From the NCBI RefSeq assembly GCF_000368045.1, contig NZ_KB849235.1, positions 257,016-321,015 on the forward strand: a DNA stretch of 64,000 bases, in the 5' to 3' direction. The stretch is from Acinetobacter johnsonii CIP 64.6. Lineage in GTDB: Bacteria; Pseudomonadota; Gammaproteobacteria; Pseudomonadales; Moraxellaceae. Made by a program: the position numbers and the translations under genes. The notes beneath the pieces are model-generated. The model ran no database searches and was not told the origin of the DNA. It saw nothing but the letters and a program-made list of their open reading frames with translations. Of the stretch, positions 53,198 through 62,660 are shown piece by piece; position 1 is the stretch's first letter; every line of letters begins with the position of its first letter.

Positions 53198-54214
53198 ATG
53201 ACTCATTATTTGTACCAAGAGCAAAATTGGCAAGCTCAACTCAGTGATTTAATTACTGACCCTTTAGAATTACTTAACATTCTAGAGCTTTCTCCTGAGC
53301 AACTGCTGTCAGGCGCACTGCTTGCATCAATCCAATTTAAACTCCGTGTTCCCCGTGCTTTTGTGACAAGAATGCAAAAAGGTAATCCGCTTGATCCTTT
53401 ACTCCTTCAAGTCCTGCCCCATCATCTTGAGCTTGAAGAACATCCCGACTTCGTGACCGACCCCTTGGGTGAGGAACAAGCCAACCAACAACCCGGTGTT
53501 TTACACAAATATAAAACTCGTTTCTTACTGACACTGACTGGGGCATGTGCCGTTCATTGTCGTTACTGTTTTCGTCGACATTTCCCCTATCAAGAGAACC
53601 TACCAAAGTCAGAAGATTGGATCAATATTCAACACTATATTCAGTCGCAACCTGACATTAATGAAGTCATTTTGAGTGGTGGAGACCCCTTAACGCTGTC
53701 CAATCGTAAAATAAAATTATGGATTGAACGCTTAGAAAGTATTCCTCAACTTAAATTTTTGAGAATTCACTCACGAGTTCCTATCGTAATGCCTAACCGT
53801 GTCGATGATGAGCTAATTTCCATCTTAAAAAACAGTAGGCTGCGCATTATTCTAGTGGTACACTCAAATCATGCATCGGAATTGGATGATTTTACCTGCC
53901 GTCAATTACAGCAATTAGTCGCAGAAAAAATCACCGTTTTCAATCAGGCGGTTTTATTGAAAGGGATCAATGATCACGTTCAAATTTTGACAGATTTGAG
54001 CTACCGTTTATTCGATGCAGGTGTATTGCCATACTATTTACATGTTTTAGATAAAGTAAAAGGGGCTCACCATTTTGATTTAAACCCGCAAGATATTGAT
54101 TTCTTATACCAAGGATTATTGGCGAATCTACCCGGCTATCTGGTTCCCAAGCTGGTCAGGGAAATTGCGGGAGAAAAGAATAAGACACCACTTTTCGGGG
54201 TTTCAACTTTTTGA
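53198..54214 (+). CDS. epmB: EF-P beta-lysylation protein EpmB (radical SAM)
   Basis: ATG at 53198 starts MTHYLYQEQNWQAQLSDLITDPLELLNILEL, typical for EpmB. The radical SAM cluster is CAVHCRYC (Cys117, 121, 124), followed by FRRHFPY and the SAM-binding EVILSGGDPLTLSN. It is a lysine 2,3-aminomutase that makes (R)-beta-lysine for EF-P Lys34. It is divergent from efp, a functional pairing. At 338 residues the length matches E. coli EpmB. Confidence 0.95.
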   Translation: MTHYLYQEQNWQAQLSDLITDPLELLNILELSPEQLLSGALLASIQFKLRVPRAFVTRMQKGNPLDPLLLQVLPHHLELEEHPDFVTDPLGEEQANQQPGVLHKYKTRFLLTLTGACAVHCRYCFRRHFPYQENLPKSEDWINIQHYIQSQPDINEVILSGGDPLTLSNRKIKLWIERLESIPQLKFLRIHSRVPIVMPNRVDDELISILKNSRLRIILVVHSNHASELDDFTCRQLQQLVAEKITVFNQAVLLKGINDHVQILTDLSYRLFDAGVLPYYLHVLDKVKGAHHFDLNPQDIDFLYQGLLANLPGYLVPKLVREIAGEKNKTPLFGVSTF

Positions 54215-54228
54215 GTTAAATAATAACG

Positions 54229-55977
54229 ATGATGACGACGAGTACTTCAGATATCTTCCAAAAACCAACCGAATTAAAGTTGGATAAGCTTAGTTTCTGC
54301 CCAAGCACAGTCAAAGGCTTACAAGAATGGTTGGCAAACTTATCCATTTTACAATTGGGTGACTCTTCTCGCTCCTTATTTCAAGCATTACTTGAAGTCT
54401 CCGAACTTCAAGTCAGTGAAACACTTCGCTTTGATTTGGTTCAAGTACTGCATCCGAATTTGGAAAATGTGCTTACCAGCTTAGAAAAACATTTTTTTAA
54501 TCAAGGCCTCATCACCACTGACCGAAATGACCATATTATTGAGCTTGCCTTATTAATGCGTAGTCATTTTGCTAAAGTCTATATCGACATTGCAAAACGT
54601 GTTTCTCAGCAAATCACTCAAAATAAGTTTTCTCTATTTGCTTTTAATCAAAAAAAGAACCTACAAACGGCTCGAACCGTATCGAGTTATTATGCTTTAC
54701 AACAACTGTCACTGTTGTTGTACCAACAACACTTGCTCTATAGTTCCCCTATTCCGGGTCAGTGGCTAGCGGCTCATCAGCTCTTAGATTCTGCTATCCA
54801 AAATAACTTCTATTTGACCAACATTAATCAAATACAAGGTACACAGCATCAACTCAACAATATTAGCCAAGCCTATGCGCAGCTCATTCTATTGGATATT
54901 TTTAATACCCATCAAATCCGTCCAGGTGAGATTCAAGGGCTATTTTTGTGTAGTTTTGATTGGGCGAAACTGATTCAAATATTACCTAAAGAAACCACCT
55001 TATCTCGCTATATTGTCGATGCATCAAAAGACTATCCACCGACCTATAATTCTCAAAAAAACAGTCATATTCAACCCAATATTTTTATCTCGACGCAAGC
55101 CCTGCTTGATCATCTCTCAGAGATGCAAACTAAACGCGCTGAGCCACTGTCTCGCGATGAGAAGATTTTCCTTACCCCTGCTTTGCATTTTCACATTCAT
55201 AACTTATTGACCAATAATATTGAACGTAAGCATGAACGTTATGAATACTCAGCCCAATTACAAATTTGTTTTGGTCTGTCAGTCGCACATTTTTATTTGT
55301 CTAAAGGCAAAAATTTTAATGAAACTTTAGAGCTAGAAAGTAACTACAACTTTCAGAATGAAAGTCACGTGATCAACTCCATGAACAGTAATATTCCTGT
55401 GGAGACAAGTTCTGCTCGTATGATTGATCGTGAATCGAAACAAATCTACCCTGCCGAAGTTTTAGATATTAGCGTGAATGGTTACCGTATTCGTTGGACT
55501 GGACCAACACCTGCACATTTAAAAACAGGTGAGTTTATTTTGGTCCAAGAAAATGCGCATAGCCAATGGCGCGGTGGTGTGATTCGCTGGATTAAACAAT
55601 CAAGTGAAAAAAGCTTGGAACTAGGGTTAGAAATCTTAGCGCAAGATCTTTTCCCATGTGCCGTAATGGTAAAAACAGACCGAACCACTCAGAACTATCA
55701 ACCTGCGTTATTGGTACAAACGTCCCAGCTTGATGAACTACAGACTAGTCTTATTGTCCCGGGTTCGAATATGTACCGAGAAAAACAAACCATTCACTTA
55801 CGCCTAGGTGATGAAGATCTTAAAATTTATTTAGTAAAAGCACATTTAATTACACAAAGTTTTATTCGTTTTGATTATGAATTGTTGAATGACCAACAAG
55901 AACCATTGGTTCAAAGTTTTATTCAAAAGCAAATGAATGCTATTAAGAATCACGATTTATGGGAAGCATTGAAGTGA
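54229..55977 (+). CDS. PilZ-domain protein with long helical N-terminus
   Basis: The 582-residue protein is mostly helical and shows PilZ c-di-GMP signatures: RxxxR as RKHER (residues 333-337) and (D/N)xSxxG as DISVNG (413-418). About 75 residues lie between, more than usual, so the domain may carry an insertion. The final 100 residues have a second beta-rich part. It is 14 bases after epmB and overlaps the FimX-like gene by GTGA, so the two are coupled. It is probably a c-di-GMP-responsive regulator of surface motility; that is inference from the neighbour. Confidence 0.75.
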   Translation: MMTTSTSDIFQKPTELKLDKLSFCPSTVKGLQEWLANLSILQLGDSSRSLFQALLEVSELQVSETLRFDLVQVLHPNLENVLTSLEKHFFNQGLITTDRNDHIIELALLMRSHFAKVYIDIAKRVSQQITQNKFSLFAFNQKKNLQTARTVSSYYALQQLSLLLYQQHLLYSSPIPGQWLAAHQLLDSAIQNNFYLTNINQIQGTQHQLNNISQAYAQLILLDIFNTHQIRPGEIQGLFLCSFDWAKLIQILPKETTLSRYIVDASKDYPPTYNSQKNSHIQPNIFISTQALLDHLSEMQTKRAEPLSRDEKIFLTPALHFHIHNLLTNNIERKHERYEYSAQLQICFGLSVAHFYLSKGKNFNETLELESNYNFQNESHVINSMNSNIPVETSSARMIDRESKQIYPAEVLDISVNGYRIRWTGPTPAHLKTGEFILVQENAHSQWRGGVIRWIKQSSEKSLELGLEILAQDLFPCAVMVKTDRTTQNYQPALLVQTSQLDELQTSLIVPGSNMYREKQTIHLRLGDEDLKIYLVKAHLITQSFIRFDYELLNDQQEPLVQSFIQKQMNAIKNHDLWEALK

Positions 55978-58085
55978 GAAATCCATTATTATCTAAAAAG
56001 TTAAAACGTACGGAAACACGTTTACTCATTATTGATGATAATCAGATCCGTTATAACCAAATTCGTGACCTTTTAACTTCTAGCGATCATCAAGTTCATG
56101 CCACTTTACTGGATGACTTACAAAACTTTGAAAAACAGCTTCATCTGCCTTGGGATGTGGTGATTTTTGGTCGTGCTTATGACCTAAAGTATGAACAAGC
56201 ACTGACTTTGATTCGCAACTCTAACCAAGTCAATTTACCACTGATTTTATTAAAGCCCGATGAATATCAATCAACCCAATACGCAAGTTTTATTCGTAAA
56301 GGGGTCTATGATATTTTGGACTTAGAAGAAGCGGATAACTTTTACTTAGGTCTACTACGTGCGTTGTCATTAAGTCGTTTATTGCAAAGCCAACAACAAC
56401 TCATGAATGAGCTTGAAACAGCGCAAAGCCAAGCACAGGCTTTAGTTGAAGAAAGCAATAAAGCCATTGCTTTAATTCAAGAAGGGATTCATGTTTCAGC
56501 CAATGCTGAATACTTACAACTGTTCGGCCTAAGCTCTGAAGATGATATTATTGGTCAACCCCTGCTTGATATTCTCCAGCCGAAAGATGTAAACGATTTC
56601 AAAATCCGTTTTAAGAAAATTTCACAAGGTCAGTTTGATTTAGGTGCTTTTGAAGTTGCTACTCTCAATAATAATGCCCAAGCTAAAAATCCTTTAAAAG
56701 TTGAATTTTTAGCCGCGCCTGAAGATGATGCACTCCAACTGACGATTGAAGTCGAATCTGAACGCACCGCTGCTCCATCGGTCAACACTGAAAAACACGT
56801 AATAAAACCTAATACGTATCAACAAATTAACCGTGCCATGACCAAGCAACCCTCTGATCAGAATGCTTTGGTTAGCTTTGCACTCAGCTCTTGTCCAGAT
56901 GAAATTTTTAAAGCCAACTGGGCAACTACGCGTGATTATTTTAACAATATTTACAGCTTTTTAAATGAACAGACTCATATTCCTCTATTTAAGGCGAGTG
57001 GGCAAACTATCGTTGGTTTATTCCAAGCAGAATCACAGGCCAAACTCGAATCCAAGCTGATTGCGTTAAATGCGCTCACCAAACCACAGCTCATCACGGT
57101 AGAAAACAATAGCTATCCAGTAAATTTGCGCATTGGCTACACTTTATTGAAAGGTGAAATTTCAAATCAAGATCAGTTTGAACACTTACTGTGCTCAGCC
57201 TTTAAAACCGCTTTACCGACCAATCAAGACGATTGCGAAATTGAGCAAAAAGCCAGTATTGACATGCCTGTGATTGAGTTGATTAATCCTACAGTCAGCG
57301 ATATTTTAGACACTCAAAAAACAGCAAATGAACCTACGGTACTTAAAGCTTTACATCTAGCTTTAGAGCGTGGTGAGATTCATCTTAAATATCAACAGCT
57401 TTACGACAAAGAAGACACTAATTTATACACCTATGAGGTTACCAGTGGCTTTATTTATGGTAATACGTGGAAAGATATATCAAGCCTCAAAGAGTTAAGT
57501 GAAGACCACGAACTGTCTATTAAACTTGACCGCTGGATTTTAGTTGAGTCGTGTAAACAGCTACACAATTTTATCACTCAGTATCCTGAAGCAAAGTTGA
57601 TTGTAAACTTAAACAAAGCCGTACTGTTGAATGACCGCTCTTTCCCTGAGTTTATCGCCAAACTGATTACCATTGTACGCAGTAAGTTAAGTCACCCAAT
57701 TACCCTTCAGTTCTCTGAGGATGATATCAGCCAGAACATTGCTGAAGCACAAAAATACATTGCCCAGCTTCGCCAATATGGTGCTGAAGTTTCGATTCGT
57801 GACTTTGGTAATAGTATTTATAGTGAATCGATCCTACGTCAGCTCGATATCAACAATCTCACTTTACATGAAAACTTAACTCGCATGCTCAGTAGCGACG
57901 CCAACACGGAAGAGTTGCAAGAAAAAGTTGCGGTATACCATCAATTGAAAAACATTCAAATTATGCTGCGTGATCTGAATGATATGACTTCGTTTGCCAA
58001 TGCATGGAATGTCGATGCCCGCTTTATTCAAGGCGATTATTTCCAGAAGAAACTCGATCATCTGATTGACGTTCAGGATCAGTAA
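55974..58085 (+). CDS. fimX: FimX-like protein: REC-PAS-degenerate GGDEF-degenerate EAL
   Basis: GTG at 55974 overlaps the PilZ stop (GTGA) with GGGAAG upstream; ATG at 55959 is an alternative. The 703-residue protein shows a receiver-like domain (LLIIDDNQIRYNQIRDLL, residues 15-130), a PAS domain (about 160-255, EEGIHVSANAEYLQLFGLSSEDDIIGQPLLDIL-type), a GGDEF-like segment without GGDEF (about 295-420) and an EAL-like domain (about 450-700). Catalytic residues are changed: EVTSG replaces EALxR, and RDFGNS replaces DDFGTG. This fits FimX, a c-di-GMP-binding, non-hydrolytic regulator of type IV pili and twitching. Confidence 0.75.
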   Translation: MRNPLLSKKLKRTETRLLIIDDNQIRYNQIRDLLTSSDHQVHATLLDDLQNFEKQLHLPWDVVIFGRAYDLKYEQALTLIRNSNQVNLPLILLKPDEYQSTQYASFIRKGVYDILDLEEADNFYLGLLRALSLSRLLQSQQQLMNELETAQSQAQALVEESNKAIALIQEGIHVSANAEYLQLFGLSSEDDIIGQPLLDILQPKDVNDFKIRFKKISQGQFDLGAFEVATLNNNAQAKNPLKVEFLAAPEDDALQLTIEVESERTAAPSVNTEKHVIKPNTYQQINRAMTKQPSDQNALVSFALSSCPDEIFKANWATTRDYFNNIYSFLNEQTHIPLFKASGQTIVGLFQAESQAKLESKLIALNALTKPQLITVENNSYPVNLRIGYTLLKGEISNQDQFEHLLCSAFKTALPTNQDDCEIEQKASIDMPVIELINPTVSDILDTQKTANEPTVLKALHLALERGEIHLKYQQLYDKEDTNLYTYEVTSGFIYGNTWKDISSLKELSEDHELSIKLDRWILVESCKQLHNFITQYPEAKLIVNLNKAVLLNDRSFPEFIAKLITIVRSKLSHPITLQFSEDDISQNIAEAQKYIAQLRQYGAEVSIRDFGNSIYSESILRQLDINNLTLHENLTRMLSSDANTEELQEKVAVYHQLKNIQIMLRDLNDMTSFANAWNVDARFIQGDYFQKKLDHLIDVQDQ

Positions 58086-58193
58086 AGGTTAAACCTTGGA
58101 TCATAGCCTCTAAATTTCAAGACCTCTATATGAGGTCTTTTTATTTATGATCTAGCTATCGGTCCTATGACTCTGTATCCAAATCATAGGCAT

Positions 58194-58221
58194 AAAAAAA
58201 CGGGCAAATGCCCGTTTTTTT
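58194..58221 (-). terminator. Terminator of rpmE
   Basis: AAAAAAACGGGC-AAAT-GCCCGTTTTTTT, symmetrical, 10 bases after the rpmE stop. It also closes the plus-strand FimX-like gene. Confidence 0.88.
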
Positions 58222-58230
58222 CTTTTGCTA

Positions 58231-58458
58231 TTAGTCGCGTTTGATAGAACGTGACATGCCAGCAAAACGTTGTTTGAACTTGTCGATACGACCGCCAGTG
58301 TCAACGTTCTTTTGCTTACCAGTGTAGAATGGGTGGCAAGCTGAACATACGTCTAGGTAAACAGTTTCTTTACCAAGTGCTGAACGAGTTTCGATTACGT
58401 TACCGCAAGAACATGTAGCAACTAAAGTTTGGTATTTTGGGTGAATATCGGCGCGCAT
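58231..58458 (-). CDS. rpmE: 50S ribosomal protein L31, zinc-binding form
   Basis: The 75-residue L31 begins MRADIHPKYQTLVATCSCGN and has four Cys (16, 18, 38, 41 in CSC and CSAC), the zinc-containing C+ type that is replaced by the C-minus paralogue under zinc starvation. It bridges the 30S and 50S subunits at B1b. The C-terminal KFKQRFAGMSRSIKRD is basic. It has a leader of about 170 bases upstream. Confidence 0.96.
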   Translation of the reverse strand: MRADIHPKYQTLVATCSCGNVIETRSALGKETVYLDVCSACHPFYTGKQKNVDTGGRIDKFKQRFAGMSRSIKRD

Positions 58459-58663
58459 CGTCGATTACTCCATAAAAATTAAAGAAGGTTTTGCTGTCAT
58501 CGCAATTGATCACTCTCAAAATTGAGGAAAGGGCCACTTAATTAAATTAAGTTGCAGATCAACACCATAACAGACCATTCTTTTGGCCCACCGAGACGGA
58601 TACCGTCAGAGCTAAGCACAACAAGTGGCAAATATTATACGAGATATAGTATCAGATAGCCAA
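58459..58663 (-). promoter_or_regulatory. rpmE promoter and long leader
   Basis: On the minus strand TTGGCT (58658-58663), an 18-base spacer and TATAAT (58634-58639) make a promoter directly behind the stop of the transporter gene. It would give a leader of about 165 bases before rpmE. The leader has GGGCCAAAAGAATGGTC and other imperfect repeats. L31 leaders with autoregulation are known in gammaproteobacteria; whether this one is a member needs a covariance search. Confidence 0.5.
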
Positions 58664-59644
58664 TTATTCTTTCGTTTCAATTTCAGATTGCTTGGCCCAA
58701 TAGTTAGCAATAATCCCACACACCATCAGCTGTATTTGATGAAAAATCATAATCGGTAAAACAATCATCCCCAAAGGTTGTCCAATAAAAAGAATCTGTG
58801 CCATTGGAACGCCACTGGCTAAGGTCTTTTTTGAACCACAGAAAAAAATGGTTTTCTGATCAGCACGATTAAAGCCCAACCAACGTGGTAAAAACAACCC
58901 AAGTAACATAATAATCGTCAATAGGACCGAACACACAATAATCAATAGGATTAAAGTACCGACACTCACCTCTTGCCATAGGCCCGCTACCACCGCACCG
59001 CTGAAAGCACCGTACACCACCATTAATATCGACCCCTGATCGAATGCTTTGACAATGCTTGGCATTTTTTGCATATACGGAAATACATATGGTCGAAGTA
59101 ACTGTCCAAGGACAAATGGAACCAACAGCAATAAAGTGATTTGAAGTATAGACGAGGTTGGATCAAAACCATGCTCTGATTGCCCCAAAATGAAAAAGGC
59201 CACCATCACAGGGGTAATAAACATCCCGATCAAATTCGAGAATGAAGCACTACATACCGCCCCAGCCACATTGCCTTGCGCGACCGAAGTAAACGCAATT
59301 GAAGACTGTACTGTCGATGGCAAAAAGCACATAAACAAAAAGCCCCAATATAACTCCTGCCCAAGTAGTGGTACCAATACAGGTTTAGCAAGTAAACCTA
59401 AAACTGGAAAAAGGATGAAGGTAAATGCAAAAACCAACGCGTGGAGTTTCCAATGCATCATGCCCTGAATCACGGCTTCACGGGATAGTTTAGCGCCATG
59501 CAAAAAGAACAATATCGCAATCGCGACCGTCGTCAGTACACCAAATACACTGGCAGCTTGACCTGAAACAGGGACAAAGCTGGCTAAGAGCACCATAACA
59601 AATAGCAATAACGTAAACCGATCGAGTGCCAATAATTTCAACAT
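58664..59644 (-). CDS. Bile acid:sodium symporter-family protein (SBF/DUF4137-like)
   Basis: The 326-residue membrane protein has about ten helices and SBF-like motifs: LFFLHGAKLSREAVIQGMMHWKLH at helix 2-3, FLPSTVQSSIAFTSVAQGNVAGAVCSASFSNLIGMFITP (the central crossing region), and FFCGSKKTLASGVPMAQILF. These are the YfeH-type putative Na+-dependent transporters. The substrate is unknown. Its transcript begins about 30 bases after the terminator at 59673. Confidence 0.88.
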   Translation of the reverse strand: MLKLLALDRFTLLLFVMVLLASFVPVSGQAASVFGVLTTVAIAILFFLHGAKLSREAVIQGMMHWKLHALVFAFTFILFPVLGLLAKPVLVPLLGQELYWGFLFMCFLPSTVQSSIAFTSVAQGNVAGAVCSASFSNLIGMFITPVMVAFFILGQSEHGFDPTSSILQITLLLLVPFVLGQLLRPYVFPYMQKMPSIVKAFDQGSILMVVYGAFSGAVVAGLWQEVSVGTLILLIIVCSVLLTIIMLLGLFLPRWLGFNRADQKTIFFCGSKKTLASGVPMAQILFIGQPLGMIVLPIMIFHQIQLMVCGIIANYWAKQSEIETKE

Positions 59645-59672
59645 ACCAACATCCTGTCATTCCTCTAAAAAT

Positions 59673-59724
59673 GAAAAAGCCCAGTGACTAATTTACCTTT
59701 GGGTAAATTCATCTTACTGAGCTA
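59673..59724 (-). terminator. Long-stem terminator of the glyoxalase gene
   Basis: Read on the minus strand, AGCTCAGT ... AATTTACC-CAAA-GGTAAATT ... ACTGGGCTTTTTC folds into a long imperfect hairpin ending in a T-run, between the glyoxalase and SBF genes. Confidence 0.65.
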
Positions 59725-59811
59725 TATAAATAAAGCTAGCGTTTACAGGATATGTTCAATATTTTTTTAATTAATACTGTGCATACACGCTGCATATGAC
59801 CTAATAACGGC

Positions 59812-60213
59812 TTAGTTATTACGTGCATTATTATCTTGTTGAATCAGTTCAATTTTATAACCATCCGGATCTTCTACAAAGGCAATAACCGTTACACCAC
59901 CCTTCATTGGTCCAGCTTCACGCACGACATTGCCACCGCGTGCTTTGATTTCCTCACAAGCTTTATATGCATCGTCTACAGCAATGGCAATATGACCATA
60001 AGCATTGCCCAATTCATAACTGTCCGTATCCCAGTTATGCGTCAGCTCTAAAACCGTATGATTTTCTTCATCGCCATAACCCACAAATGCCAAAGTAAAA
60101 CGACCTTCTTCATAATCACGCTTACGAAGCAAAGTCATACCAAGCACTTCAGTATAGAACGCCAAAGATTGTTCTAAATTGCCTACACGTAGCATGGTAT
60201 GTAGCATGCGCAT
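59812..60213 (-). CDS. gloA: Lactoylglutathione lyase (glyoxalase I)
   Basis: ATG at 60213 (MRMLHTMLRVGNLEQSLAFYTEVLGMTLLRKRDYEEGRFTLAFVGYG) has GAGGAAA eight bases upstream and gives the family length of 133 residues; an ATG five codons earlier is less likely. Metal ligands are His5, Glu in TVLELTHN, His in AYGHIAIAV and Glu in YKIELIQ, the H-E-H-E set of Ni-type GloA. It converts the methylglyoxal-glutathione adduct to S-lactoylglutathione. Confidence 0.93.
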   Translation of the reverse strand: MRMLHTMLRVGNLEQSLAFYTEVLGMTLLRKRDYEEGRFTLAFVGYGDEENHTVLELTHNWDTDSYELGNAYGHIAIAVDDAYKACEEIKARGGNVVREAGPMKGGVTVIAFVEDPDGYKIELIQQDNNARNN

Positions 60214-60286
60214 TGGAATTTTCCTCATGATTTATTCTCAGCCCCTAATATAGGCAAAGCCGTCCTATATTTCAAACCTCAACCAC

Positions 60287-60316
60287 AAAAAAAGCAGCCA
60301 CAAGGGCTACTTTTTT
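60287..60316 (-). terminator. Terminator of ampG
   Basis: Read on the minus strand, AGTAGCC-CTTGT-GGCTGCT followed by seven T. The stem has wobble pairs but the T-run is strong; on the plus strand the T-run also follows. Confidence 0.75.
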
Positions 60317-60337
60317 CATTCGAAACAAATCGATGCT

Positions 60338-62479
60338 TTAACTTTGCTCAGCGGCATGCTCACGTAGAAGTTTCGCCACCCAGACCACTAAGATTAAAAT
60401 TGGGATTCCAATGAGTGTGGTCAGCAAGAAGAAATTTGGATAGCCAATATTGGACACAATTGTCCCTGAATATCCACCTAGTATTTTAGGTGTCAACGTC
60501 ATCAATGAACTAAAAATCGCATACTGAACAGCAGTGAAAGATACGCTGGTCAAACTTGATAGAAATGCAATAAATGCAGCACCAGCTAAACCTGATGCCA
60601 AGTTGTCGACAATAATCGCAAAATACAGCCAGTTTGAACTATATTCCTTAATCACCTTCCCTTTAACTTCTAACTGCCCATCAACTGCTTTATTCAAATT
60701 AATCGGTTGAAGATCAAAATCTAAAGTTACAGATTTTGCAGCTGCGGGATCCACCTGATAATTCAGCGCAGTGTGTTGTTGCGCACGCTCATTTTGCATC
60801 AATATGGCATTCAGCTTTTTAGAGTTTGAATCAAGAAGCAGTTGAGCAGGGATTGCTGCGCTAAACACACCTTCTTTGTCTAACTTTGCATCAAAGCTTT
60901 GACCATCTAAGCTCAATTGAATACTTTGGTTTTCAGCCAGTGTAGCAAGGTATTGACCTCGTACCACGATACTTCCTTCAGACTCTCGTTGATCAATCAC
61001 GTTATCAGCCGTGATCGGAAACAACAGTAATGCCGTAGATGCACCCGTTTGACTGATATAAGGCAATGTGACCGAGACAGGCTGTGAAGTACTATTCTGA
61101 AAACTAGCGGTTGCAGTTAGACTTTGATTTGCCTTGAGCTGCTCAACAGGAACCTTAATTGCCCATGCACCAGTCTCATCTGCTTGAGCTTTGAAACTTT
61201 GCTCACCAACATTGATCACAACATCATTTAAAGGTTGTCCTGATTTGACCAAACCAATAAAGATGAGATTGGTTGAACTGGCCAAGATTGCTCCGACAAA
61301 CATCAACTTCATGATGTTCATGCGCTGCGCCAGTAGTCCTCCTAAAAATCCACCCACCAAACTAAAAATCACCCCATAAACTTTCACCGCTTCGGCAATC
61401 TGTTCTTTGGTAAAGTTTAAGTCTTGATAGAACACATTGGAGATCACACCTGCAATAATGTCGGAAATACGGTAAAAACCAATCAACAATAGCAATACCA
61501 ACGCCAATTTCACGCCATAACGCTTAAAGAAGTCAGCAACAGGATTCACCCATGTTTCATAGGCCATTTGTTTGTTCACAGCACCCATTTTAACAAGGCT
61601 TGAACCCACCACAAATGCAACCGCACCAGAGCCAATAAAACGTAAAGCTTCAAAACAAAACAATGCAAAACTATCTTTGATCGACCAGAGCTGGATCAGC
61701 ATTTCTGTTAACTTGCCTGAGTAAATATAACTCAGTACAAAACTCACCACAGACACAAAGAAAACTGCCACTAAACGATAATAATCTACTCGTTTATATT
61801 CTTTACGTACCCGATCAACTTGTGGCTCACGTATACACAATGTGGTTGCGATCCCGACCAACATGACCGCCGCCATTGCCAAATACGTCCACTTCCATGC
61901 CTCATAAATATAGTTGCCCTTAGCTGTACCCAAATAAGCCGCTAAAAATAACACACCCGCACCCGCAACGATCATGCCGATGCGGTAGCCTGCGTTATAG
62001 GTTGAAGCCAACACTGTTTGCATTTGCGTTTCTGCAAGCTCAATACGATAGGCATCAATCACAATATCTTGTGTCGCAGCAGAAAAACCTAAAAGCACAG
62101 CACCCGCAGCCATTTGGTAAAGATAGCTCTGACCAAGAGACGGATCTGAAAAAGCCATGATAGAAATGGCACAGATAATTAACAGTTGCGCGATCAATAA
62201 CCAAGCACGGCGACGACCCAATAATTTGGTCAGCACTGGTACAGGTAATTCATCAACCAAAGGGGCCCAAACAAATTTGAATGAATAACCCAGAGCTGCC
62301 CAACTAAAAAAAGTCACAGCGCTCTTATCGATACCTGCCTCACCTAACCATAAAGATAAGCTCGAGAAAATTAACAGGATTGGAATACCTGCTGAGAAAC
62401 CCAAAAACAGCATGATCAACGCACGGCGATCTAAAAATGCAGTAAAGGCGGATTTCCATCCTGAAGATTGTGTTGTCAT
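60338..62479 (-). CDS. ampG: AmpG muropeptide permease with Ig-like insertion
   Basis: The 713-residue MFS protein imports anhydro-muropeptides for wall recycling and thereby influences beta-lactamase induction. It has AmpG blocks GFSAGIPILLIFSSLSLWLGEAGIDKSAVTFFSWAALGYSFKFVWAPLVDELP and ATQDIVIDAYRIELAE. After helix 11 or so, at about residues 412-614, an extra 200 residues interrupt the membrane core. They form two repeats of adhesin-like Ig type (GEQSFKAQADETGAWAIKVP and DGQSFDAKLDKEGVFSAAIP). The last helices follow (YFAIIVDNLASGLAGAAF...). E. coli AmpG is 491 residues. The insertion probably sits in a periplasmic loop. Confidence 0.9.
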   Translation of the reverse strand: MTTQSSGWKSAFTAFLDRRALIMLFLGFSAGIPILLIFSSLSLWLGEAGIDKSAVTFFSWAALGYSFKFVWAPLVDELPVPVLTKLLGRRRAWLLIAQLLIICAISIMAFSDPSLGQSYLYQMAAGAVLLGFSAATQDIVIDAYRIELAETQMQTVLASTYNAGYRIGMIVAGAGVLFLAAYLGTAKGNYIYEAWKWTYLAMAAVMLVGIATTLCIREPQVDRVRKEYKRVDYYRLVAVFFVSVVSFVLSYIYSGKLTEMLIQLWSIKDSFALFCFEALRFIGSGAVAFVVGSSLVKMGAVNKQMAYETWVNPVADFFKRYGVKLALVLLLLIGFYRISDIIAGVISNVFYQDLNFTKEQIAEAVKVYGVIFSLVGGFLGGLLAQRMNIMKLMFVGAILASSTNLIFIGLVKSGQPLNDVVINVGEQSFKAQADETGAWAIKVPVEQLKANQSLTATASFQNSTSQPVSVTLPYISQTGASTALLLFPITADNVIDQRESEGSIVVRGQYLATLAENQSIQLSLDGQSFDAKLDKEGVFSAAIPAQLLLDSNSKKLNAILMQNERAQQHTALNYQVDPAAAKSVTLDFDLQPINLNKAVDGQLEVKGKVIKEYSSNWLYFAIIVDNLASGLAGAAFIAFLSSLTSVSFTAVQYAIFSSLMTLTPKILGGYSGTIVSNIGYPNFFLLTTLIGIPILILVVWVAKLLREHAAEQS

Positions 62480-62660
62480 TACGTTTTTGTTGTCTTAAAA
62501 CCAATGCTGCTATTCAAACCCTTAATACAATTTGTTTCAACCTGATTTATAAAATCAATGTTCTATTTTTGTCGACAAACACTGCGACTTTGCTTGATCT
62601 TTTGCATTAAACCTGTATACCTTTAAGTTTCTAACGCAATCTTTCGTTTCGGATTTCAAA

